Assembly: GCA_020721965.1 (NCBI GenBank)
Contig: DYLS01000024.1
Coordinates: 108-48,307 of the forward strand
Reading direction: 5' to 3'
Length of the DNA: 48,200 nt
Source of the DNA: Blastopirellula marina
GTDB taxonomy: Bacteria; Planctomycetota; Planctomycetia; Pirellulales; Thermoguttaceae
A model generated the notes under the pieces. It did no database searches, had not been told where the DNA came from, and saw nothing but the letters and a program-made list of their open reading frames with translations. Both the position numbers and the translations under genes were made by a program. Position 1 is the stretch's first letter; every line of letters begins with the position of its first letter. Positions 41,090-48,200 of this stretch are shown here, one piece after another.

Positions 41090-43162
41090 TCAGTCGTCTT
41101 CCGGCCCGGCCGTGTCGGACGGGAATGACTCTTCCTCCGAGAACGGCATCTGCTCGGGCCGCCGCGTGGCGGGTGGGAGTATCTGAGTCGGCTCCGCGCC
41201 GAAGACATCGATCGCCTTCCGCACCAGGGGATTCTGCACGATGTCGAATAGCTGCTGATGTCCGACTGGGCCGGAAGTTCGCTTGGCCTGAGGCGAGGAT
41301 GTGGGCGCTGGCACGAATTCTACGGCAACATGGGTGCCAGCGGATCGCCGTAGCGCTGCCTCGATCCGTGTCCTATTTTCTGGACGATTGCAAAAATTCA
41401 GGCTGAACTCTGCTTGCGGCCGAAAGAATACCGTCAGGCGTCCACCCTCCGCCCACGCAACGCGATCGAATTGACGCGCTTGTTCTGCCAGCATCACCGG
41501 GAGCGATTCCACCGCGTTGGTCCACAACTCCAGCGGATTTTCCGCCGGTCCCTGCCTGACGATAGGTTGCGGGGTCTGCGGGATATGCGGGGCCTCTGCG
41601 ATTCCGGCGGTCTCGGCCGACGGTTGCCCTCCTTCGACCGTTTTATGAGATGCGGGGGGGGCGGGGCGTGAAGGTCGGGAGGTGTCACCAGCAGCCGGTA
41701 CAAACGTCGGACGGGTTTCCTTCGACAAGGCCGCCGCCAAGCTCGACTCATTTTCCGAGCGAGGCGCTGACGCTATCTTGGGCAACGACGGCTCAACGCG
41801 GGAAAGGACGCCGCTCAAGCTCTCGCCGTGGCGATGTCCAGCAGACGCGGGCGAGGTACTGGTGGGGGGGGCGATGCTTCGGCCGGGGCGGGATCGCAGC
41901 TCCGCCAATATCTGCTGCAAATCCTCCATCTCATCCAGCATTGCCAACCGCACCAAGGCCAATTCGGCGATGATTCGATCGTGCGTGACTAACCGCATTC
42001 GTGCGAGGGCGTGGTCCAAGACTTGCATGGACGCCATGAGACGATGGAGGCCCGTCGAGCGTCCGAGTTCGCTGGCGCGGTCCAATTGCCCCGCCCCCAG
42101 CGTCAATAGCACATCCGCCTTGCAGCCGAGAGTGGCCACCAGGCAATCGCGGTAGAAGGCCAGCAATTGTTCCATCAAGATGGCCGCGTCCGCGCCGGCA
42201 TCCAGCAGGCGGTGCAACTCGGTCAGCGCCGCGGCGGCATCGCGTGCCATGAGGGAGGCCGCCATCGCCTCTATCGCGTCTGTGCCGGCCAAGCCCAGCA
42301 AGCGGTTGGCGTCGTCCAATGTCAGCCGGTCCGCGGCGAAAGAGAGGAGCTGCTCGAGAAGCGACTGGGCATCGCGCATGGATCCCGCGGCTTTGCGGGC
42401 GACCAGGTCGAGCACGCCGTCCTCGACCGCCACGTGTTCGCTTTCGGCGATCGTGCGCAGACGATCGACAATCTCCGTGGTACGAATTCCGGCAAAATCA
42501 AATCGCTGGCACCGGGAAAGAATGGTGATCGGAACCTTGTTTGGCTCCGTGGTGCAGAAAATGAATTTCACGTGCTCCGGAGGCTCTTCCAACGTCTTGA
42601 GCAGGGCATTGAATGCCTCCTTCGTCAGCATGTGGACTTCGTCGATGATGTAGATTTTGTATCGGCTGCGGCTGGGACGCACGGCGATACTTTGACGCAA
42701 CTGGCGAATCTCCTCGATCCCCCGATTGCTCGCGCCATCGATTTCCAGGACATCGACATCTTCTCCGTTGGAGATGCTCATGCATATCTCGCAACGGTTG
42801 CATGGTTCTGGCGCGGGACCCTGCTGGCAGTTGAGGGCTTTGGCGAAGATGCGAGCGGTGGAGGTTTTCCCCACGCCGCGGGCACCCGTGAAGAGATAGG
42901 CGTGACCCACGCGACCGTGCCGGATCGCGTTCGAGAGGGCCGAGGCTACGTGTTCTTGCCCCACGAGATCGCCGAACGTTTGCGGCCGGTAACGTCGGGC
43001 GACAACCAGATAATGGGATGCGGCGGCGGACTGCGCACCCTCCTTCTCGGCCGGTGCGGCTATGACTTCCTGATCGGGTTTGGCTTTGGTTCGCCTAGGC
43101 CCCATGAAGTACTTCGCCCGGAGGTCCTGCTTGCGTCTTTTACCGGCATGGCCTTCCGGCAA
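41090..43162 (-). CDS. dnaX: DNA polymerase III subunit gamma/tau
   Basis: RYRPQTFGDLVGQEHVASALSNAIRHGRVGHAYLFTGARGVGKTSTARIFAKALNC, CNRCEICMSI zinc site, YIIDEVHMLTKEAFNALLKTLEEPPEHVKFI. Confidence 0.96.
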   Translation of the reverse strand: MPEGHAGKRRKQDLRAKYFMGPRRTKAKPDQEVIAAPAEKEGAQSAAASHYLVVARRYRPQTFGDLVGQEHVASALSNAIRHGRVGHAYLFTGARGVGKTSTARIFAKALNCQQGPAPEPCNRCEICMSISNGEDVDVLEIDGASNRGIEEIRQLRQSIAVRPSRSRYKIYIIDEVHMLTKEAFNALLKTLEEPPEHVKFIFCTTEPNKVPITILSRCQRFDFAGIRTTEIVDRLRTIAESEHVAVEDGVLDLVARKAAGSMRDAQSLLEQLLSFAADRLTLDDANRLLGLAGTDAIEAMAASLMARDAAAALTELHRLLDAGADAAILMEQLLAFYRDCLVATLGCKADVLLTLGAGQLDRASELGRSTGLHRLMASMQVLDHALARMRLVTHDRIIAELALVRLAMLDEMEDLQQILAELRSRPGRSIAPPTSTSPASAGHRHGESLSGVLSRVEPSLPKIASAPRSENESSLAAALSKETRPTFVPAAGDTSRPSRPAPPASHKTVEGGQPSAETAGIAEAPHIPQTPQPIVRQGPAENPLELWTNAVESLPVMLAEQARQFDRVAWAEGGRLTVFFRPQAEFSLNFCNRPENRTRIEAALRRSAGTHVAVEFVPAPTSSPQAKRTSGPVGHQQLFDIVQNPLVRKAIDVFGAEPTQILPPATRRPEQMPFSEEESFPSDTAGPEDD

Positions 43163-43252
43163 AGGGTCCGGTTGGCCATGTCGGGCTGCCGAGGATTGTG
43201 AGCCGTCCGCTGAGTCACGTCACCTTTTGCACCCGTCCGTGCGCACCTGCCC

Positions 43253-43366
43253 GCGACGCCTGGCGAGGAGCCCGCCGCACATGAAGATGACCGCTTATGG
43301 CTGCTGACTTTCGTCCCTGACCAGGTTCGCGGCTCCCCATTGCGGGGACCCCTCGCCGGACGCCGC
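43253..43366 (-). ncRNA. ffs: Bacterial signal recognition particle RNA (SRP/4.5S-type)
   Basis: Minus strand gcgaacctGGTCAGGGACGAAAGTCAGCAGCCataagcggtcatc carries the SRP Alu-less apical motif (GGUCAGG...GNAA-type tetraloop...AGCAGCC). Flanks close into a helix: GCGGCGTCCGGCGAGG with CCTCGCCAGGCGTCGC. Confidence 0.9.
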
Positions 43367-43475
43367 ACAGGCAGATCGCTCTACACCCGACAGCATCGGT
43401 ATTCCCCTGTTTTACGCGATCCGATATAGGCCGTCAAATGGGGTCGTGTTTTTCGAGGTGGCCCTAGCAACGGAT

Positions 43476-43640
43476 TAGCGCCACAACGCAAGTTTGTGCG
43501 ATTGGTTCAACACATCGCGGTGATGGGACATGACGCCTTGCAATCCATGCCGTGCCTCTCATGCAGTGGGACGGCCTTTGCGCTGCAGGACCTTTGGACT
43601 AAAGGGCCTTTGCGCTGTAGGGCTTTTGCGCTGTAGGATA
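43476..43640 (+). repeat. Dispersed TIR element family 1, copy E, with right end amplified four-fold
   Basis: TAGCGCCACAACGCAAGTTTGTGC...TTCAACACATCGCGGTGATGGGA, then four 16-bp units cctttgcgctgcagga/cctttggactaaaggg/cctttgcgctgtaggg/cttttgcgctgtagga (43575-43638). Confidence 0.85.
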
Positions 43641-43736
43641 GTTGGGACGCGAGTCGGTGCTTGTGGGCTATGATTGAGTATGGCTTTGCGGACGGCCTGT
43701 GAATGGCAGAGTAACCTTGCGTGAGGACGCCAGAAA

Positions 43737-44855
43737 ATGCCACGTGTGATTGGCTGCGTTGTTGGTGCTCGCCCGAACTTCATGAAGATGGCCCCGCTGC
43801 TGCGGGCATTGGAGCGGTACAAAGACCTCCGGACGGTGCTGATTCACACCGGCCAGCACTACGATGCGCAGCTCAGCGACGTCTTTTTCCAAGACCTGGA
43901 GATGCGCCGTCCGGATGTTCACCTTGGCGTCGGCTCGGGAACGCATGGGCAGCAGACCGCCCGCGTGCTGGAGGCGATCGAGGCGGAATTGAGCCGAGCC
44001 ATCGCGGAGCATCGCCCCTTGGACCGGCTCCTCGTGGTAGGCGATGTCAACTCCACCATGGCCGCCGCGCTGGCAGCCGCCAAGTTGCAGATCCCGGTAG
44101 CCCATGTCGAGGCCGGGCTGCGGAGTTTCGACCGCACGATGCCTGAGGAAGTCAATCGCCTGGTTACCGATGTCATCGCCGATCAACTTTTCGTTTCGGA
44201 GCCATCCGGCATGGAGAATCTCCGCCGCGAAGGAAAGCCGCCAGAACAAATGTTCCTTGTGGGGAACGTGATGATCGATACGTTGCGCTCGCTGTTGCCC
44301 AAGGTTCAACCTCGGGAGACGTTGAGGCGGTTGGGCATGGATTTCGAGGAGTACGGCGTGGTTACAGTGCATCGGCCGTCCAATGTCGACCGGGCGGAAA
44401 CACTGGGGCCTTTGTTGAAAGTCCTGGCGGAGGTAGGGAACGCGATCCCGATCTTGTTCCCCATTCATCCGCGGACCCAGGCCAGGATTCGGGAATTCGG
44501 CCTGGAAGGGCTGCTGCGGTATGAGGGCGAGCGAAAACGTGGGCTGATCCCACTTCCGCCGCTGGGATATCGCGATTTTCTGGCCCTGACCTCGTCGGCC
44601 AAGGTCGTCATCACCGATTCGGGAGGCCTGCAAGAGGAGAGCACCGCCCTGGGAATCCCCTGCTTGACGCTCCGGCCCAACACGGAACGTCCCATCACGG
44701 TCGAAGAGGGGACAAGTACCTTGGTCGGCAGCGACGCGGATCGTCTCCGCTCCCTTCTGGAGGATGTCTTGCGAGGACGATACAAAGAAGGGCGCTGCCC
44801 CGAGCTTTGGGACGGGCACGCGGCGGAGCGAATAGCGGCCATCCTCTTGGGCTGA
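43737..44855 (+). CDS. wecB: UDP-N-acetylglucosamine 2-epimerase (non-hydrolyzing)
   Basis: GARPNFMKMAPLLRAL, HTGQHYDAQLSDVFF, HVEAGLRSFDRTMPEEVNRLVTD, VTVHRPSNVD, TDSGGLQEESTALGIPCLTLRPNTERPITVEEGT. Confidence 0.96.
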   Translation: MPRVIGCVVGARPNFMKMAPLLRALERYKDLRTVLIHTGQHYDAQLSDVFFQDLEMRRPDVHLGVGSGTHGQQTARVLEAIEAELSRAIAEHRPLDRLLVVGDVNSTMAAALAAAKLQIPVAHVEAGLRSFDRTMPEEVNRLVTDVIADQLFVSEPSGMENLRREGKPPEQMFLVGNVMIDTLRSLLPKVQPRETLRRLGMDFEEYGVVTVHRPSNVDRAETLGPLLKVLAEVGNAIPILFPIHPRTQARIREFGLEGLLRYEGERKRGLIPLPPLGYRDFLALTSSAKVVITDSGGLQEESTALGIPCLTLRPNTERPITVEEGTSTLVGSDADRLRSLLEDVLRGRYKEGRCPELWDGHAAERIAAILLG

Positions 44856-44963
44856 CGGGCTACGAAATTGCCCCGCGTCGGCAATTTTATTATACTTCGA
44901 GTGAGAATGTGGACATGGCTTTTTGCCGACAGACGTGACCACTTTCAAAGGAGGCCCCAACCC

Positions 44964-45407
44964 GTGACGGCGATTCGTGAAGTCTTGACGCGCAAGGGGA
45001 CGCACGTGTACACGGTGGACCCCCACGCCACGCTACAGGATGTTGTGGACGAGCTGGTTCAGCACAATATCGGGGCCGTACTGGTTTGTCACCGTGATCC
45101 CTCCGCGGGAGAGCAGTTGCTCGGAATCGTCTCGGAACGCGACATCCTCAGGCGGTGTGCGCTCTTGGAAAGGCCGCTCCGCGAATGGCGTGCGGAGGAA
45201 GTCATGATCCGAAACCTGGTCACCGCTGGCCCCGACGACTCCGTGAGCGACGTGCTCAAGGTCATGACTGTCAATCGGGTTCGCCACTTGCCCGTCCTTC
45301 AGGACGGCAAGTTGGTAGGGATTGTTTCGATCGGCGACCTTGTAAAATCGCAATTGGACGAACTGGCCCTAGAGAACCGCTTTATGAAAGACTACATCCA
45401 GGGCTGA
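44964..45407 (+). CDS. CBS-domain protein; GTG start preferred over the 44868 ORF start
   Basis: AAAGGAGG Shine-Dalgarno just before GTGACGGCGATTCGTGAA. Two CBS repeats: DVVDELVQHNIGAVLVCH...GIVSERDILR and DVLKVMTVNRVRHLPVLQDGKLVGIVSIGDLVK. Confidence 0.9.
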   Translation: MTAIREVLTRKGTHVYTVDPHATLQDVVDELVQHNIGAVLVCHRDPSAGEQLLGIVSERDILRRCALLERPLREWRAEEVMIRNLVTAGPDDSVSDVLKVMTVNRVRHLPVLQDGKLVGIVSIGDLVKSQLDELALENRFMKDYIQG

Positions 45408-45477
45408 ATCATCCGGTTGCGATCCAGGGGATGGTGCGGTCGTCCAAGGAAACCGGTGTGGGACCCATTGTGAAACT

Positions 45478-45631
45478 GTAACCGTTCACGCGTAGAACAA
45501 TGCAGAAAACGCGGTGTTCTCGCAAGCCATATGGGGAAGACGCTCTGCTCGTGGGCGCCAGTTGCTCCAGGGAACTACGACATGTTGTGGTCGATACGGC
45601 TTGGTACCGCGAATCTTCTGTGAACGGTTAC
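45478..45631 (+). repeat. Dispersed TIR element family 2, copy B
   Basis: Perfect 12-bp TIRs GTAACCGTTCAC (45478-45489) and GTGAACGGTTAC (45620-45631). Interior alignable to the reverse complement of 13555-13701. Confidence 0.82.
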
Positions 45632-45711
45632 GTGAAACTCATGGGGATCGTATTACGTGGATATTGCGCGACACCCTGGGATTGCCGAAAGCCCTGGCTC
45701 GTGAGGGCGGA

Positions 45712-47034
45712 TCACTTCTCGGCCCGGCCAAAGTGCTTATCGGCAAAGTCCAAATAGCACTGCCAATCGAACGCCGTCAGATCGTGCTCGCCAGTGCGAA
45801 CGTGGTAGCCGATGGTCCCTTGCACGGGATGATCCGGTGGGGGCATATCCTCGGCTGGCAACCCTTCTTCACCAAATAAGCGGTACACCGGCGACGCGGC
45901 CTTGGCCGCCAGAAATTCCCCCTTCGGATCCGCCCACAGGTCTTCGGTCGCGCTGGCGACATAAACGGGGCGGGGGGCCATGAGCGCTATCAACTCGTGT
46001 TGATCGAACGGAAGCGAATCCTCGCGGTTGCTGAATTTCTTGAAATTCTCGCAAAACCAATGCGGGAATGTGGCGTTGATTCGGGCTACGGTCTCACCGA
46101 AGCGGCGGCGGCTGAGGGCCGCGCCACCGCATCCCGAATCGTTGGAGATCACGATCGCGAACCTCTCGTCTTGCGCCCCGGCCCACAATGCTGTCTTGCC
46201 CAAACGTGAATGCCCGAGCACTGCGACCTTTCGGGCATCGATGTCGGGATCGGTTTCGAAGTAATCCACAGCTCGACTCAGGCCCCATGCCCAGGCGCCG
46301 ATGGCCCCCCATTCATCAGGAGCGGGCTGCGTCTGCCCCTGGTGATAAAACAGGGGATGGACCCCATTTTGAAAGCCGTCATCGAAATCCGGATCAACGT
46401 CGCCGTAGTAAATGGTCGCGAGTCCGTACCCACGCTCGATAATCATTTCTACCGGCCAGCGACTTGCGGAAGTTCCGCGGGAAGCCTCGGTTGCACGATG
46501 ATTCACGATGCCCTTGCCGGGAGAATCACGCATCCAACTCTGCGATAAAGTGATGCCGGGGTCGGAATGGATCGAGTGATTCCCGTTGAAATTGAGACCT
46601 AAGAAAACAGGGACCGGCCGGCGGGCCTGCTTCGGCAGGTAGATCAATAGGTCCATCTTGGGGCCAGGCTCTTTCGCAGCGGAAAAGTACACGACCACCT
46701 CTTTCCGGACTGCCTTGCCGCCCAGTGCCTCGTCGTCGGACGATCGCAGGTGGAAAGACATCTCCGGCGGGCGGCCCGGCGACTTCCCGTACATCTCTTG
46801 GGCGAAAAGGGCGAGCAATTCCGGGCGGCGTTTTTTGATCCAGGTGCCAGCATCCGAAACGGGGGTCCCGTCCTCGCAAACCAGCGGGTCCGGCAAGGTA
46901 TAGCTTGGGACCCGGCTTTCATCATAGTTTACGTCGGACTGCTCGCAACAATCGCGACCTGCGTTAGCTCCCCAACAAATGGGGACGGCCAGCAGAGCCA
47001 GCCCCCCAAGCCTTCTCAGGTTTTGAATCATCAT
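45712..47034 (-). CDS. Secreted alpha/beta hydrolase, CE15 glucuronoyl-esterase-like
   Basis: [41 protein letters not shown] (GxSRxGK), [48 protein letters not shown]. Start moved to the Met preceding the signal peptide [26 protein letters not shown]. Confidence 0.85.
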   Translation of the reverse strand: MMIQNLRRLGGLALLAVPICWGANAGRDCCEQSDVNYDESRVPSYTLPDPLVCEDGTPVSDAGTWIKKRRPELLALFAQEMYGKSPGRPPEMSFHLRSSDDEALGGKAVRKEVVVYFSAAKEPGPKMDLLIYLPKQARRPVPVFLGLNFNGNHSIHSDPGITLSQSWMRDSPGKGIVNHRATEASRGTSASRWPVEMIIERGYGLATIYYGDVDPDFDDGFQNGVHPLFYHQGQTQPAPDEWGAIGAWAWGLSRAVDYFETDPDIDARKVAVLGHSRLGKTALWAGAQDERFAIVISNDSGCGGAALSRRRFGETVARINATFPHWFCENFKKFSNREDSLPFDQHELIALMAPRPVYVASATEDLWADPKGEFLAAKAASPVYRLFGEEGLPAEDMPPPDHPVQGTIGYHVRTGEHDLTAFDWQCYLDFADKHFGRAEK

Positions 47035-47321
47035 GGTCACAATCCCTCCGAGAGGCATGGAGATTCCCTCCGAAAATCGATGCACTTCCCTCATGTCCGG
47101 AAACATCAACCGCCCTTATGCTAATCGCGAACAAAAGGCGCTGCTAGACGGTTCTCAGAACCGCACGGCTCGTGCTGCATCGGCATTGGCTCGTGTTATA
47201 TCGGCGCATCATAGTTTCGCTGAAAGAGCAAGCGGGCCGCGGTAGAACAAGGAGCTGATAGCTTTTGGTCCTGCTTGTTTCGCAAAGAGCGAAGCAAGTT
47301 GAGCGGTGCGGTCGCTGCTAG

Positions 47322-47337
47322 CGCCGGTTTGCCGGCG
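47322..47337. repeat. Hairpin CGCCGG TTTG CCGGCG
   Basis: Perfect 6-bp stem inside GTCGCTGCTAGCGCCGGTTTGCCGGCGAC. Confidence 0.6.
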
Positions 47338-47632
47338 ACAAAAACATGGCATTTCGTCGCTAGATGAATTGTTTCAACCGTAATGAGACACTTCCGGGGG
47401 CCGATTAAGCAACGACTCCACTCGCTTCCAGTGGCAGCGTGGGCTGCCGCAGTTTCAGGTTCTTCTCCCGTCTTCGATGTTGGGCGGCGGCCAGTTTTCG
47501 CCACCCCTCGCCCGCCACGCCCATCGCTCCGCTCTGGGCGTGCCAGCCAATCTGGACGTGCCACCCCAGCCGCCGTCAACCAAAATGATGTGTACCCAAA
47601 ATGCTGCACGCAAGAAGCGGGCGTCATTTGCT

Positions 47633-47877
47633 CTCTCCCTTTGGGAGAGGATGGCGAGCGCCAGCGAGCCGGGTGAGGGAAATCCAGCGCCGCTACCCCT
47701 CGCGACTGGAAGACGCGCGAGCGCACGAGCCTCGGGCGTAAGCCCGAGGTGGAGAAACCACCAAAACGTGATGTTTTCCGTCGCGGCGGTCATTACACCA
47801 CCACCAGCTTGCGCTGGTGGCTCGCGTGTCATTTTCACAGCCAGCTGACGCTGGCCGCTCGGGTGTCGGGGTGAGGC
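47633..47877. repeat. Cluster of REP-like hairpins
   Basis: CTCTCCC-TTT-GGGAGAG (47633-47649); CCTCGGGC-GTAA-GCCCGAGG (47730-47749); CCACCAGC-TTGC-GCTGGTGG (47801-47820); GCCAGC-TGAC-GCTGGC (47840-47855). The last two lie in a 37-bp tandem unit (47804-47840, 47841-47877). Confidence 0.8.
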
Positions 47878-48200
47878 GGCCGAAAGCATCGTAAGCCTGG
47901 GCGATCCGCTTCTCAACCATCGGGGGGCTGAAAACGGCTTACCGGCGAACTTTTTGGCAAGCAGGCCTGGCATGGTCAAACGGGCCTGGCTGATGACCAT
48001 CAACGAACACTTTGACGCCGCCAGGAAGAGGGCGCAACGCGCGGCGTGCAATGCGCGGTGCACACAGCGGGGCCAACGAACCTGCGTAGACGTGGATGGA
48101 TCACGGCGCAACCCGCCGCATACAAAGGGCGTCGCAGACACGCCGCGCTATTGAAAGGGGGAACCGCAAACGGCAGCGGACGCGCAAAAAAAGAACCCCG

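Noticed and set aside
42167-43201. 344-aa plus-strand ORF
   Set aside because: Antisense to dnaX.
43668-45026. 452-aa ORF on the minus strand
   Set aside because: Antisense shadow of wecB, a typical high-GC artefact; no recognisable domain.
47455-48141. 228-aa minus-strand ORF
   Set aside because: Spans several REP-like hairpins and has no domain signature.

Overview
High-GC bacterial chromosomal window. Gene content and tiny dispersed intergenic repeats suggest a planctomycete, but that is inference. I support about 23 protein genes, tRNA-Ser(UGA), tRNA-Phe(GAA) and an SRP RNA gene that the ORF track does not show, on the minus strand just upstream of dnaX. Recognisable housekeeping genes: pcrA/uvrD-like helicase, serC, dnaA, nnrE, dcd, nth, larE, dnaX, wecB. 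The rest are mostly exported or lipoprotein-type planctomycete families: DUF1570, Gfo/Idh/MocA, DUF1080, CE15-like esterase and a TPR giant. No CRISPR, prophage, defence island or transposase was recognised. The least explained signal is in the intergenic DNA. (1) A six-copy family of ~100-165 bp elements with terminal inverted repeats (TAGTGCTACAGCGCAA...TTTGCGCTGTAGGAT). (2) A second, unrelated two-copy ~150 bp element bounded by GTAACCGTTCAC...GTGAACGGTTAC. (3) A possible third TIR-bounded element. (4) A recurring pattern of short tandem duplications (10-37 bp units), including an 18-bp repeat that continues the first gene past the left window edge and a ~12-unit minisatellite between nth and a DUF1080 gene. 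All alignments were made by eye.
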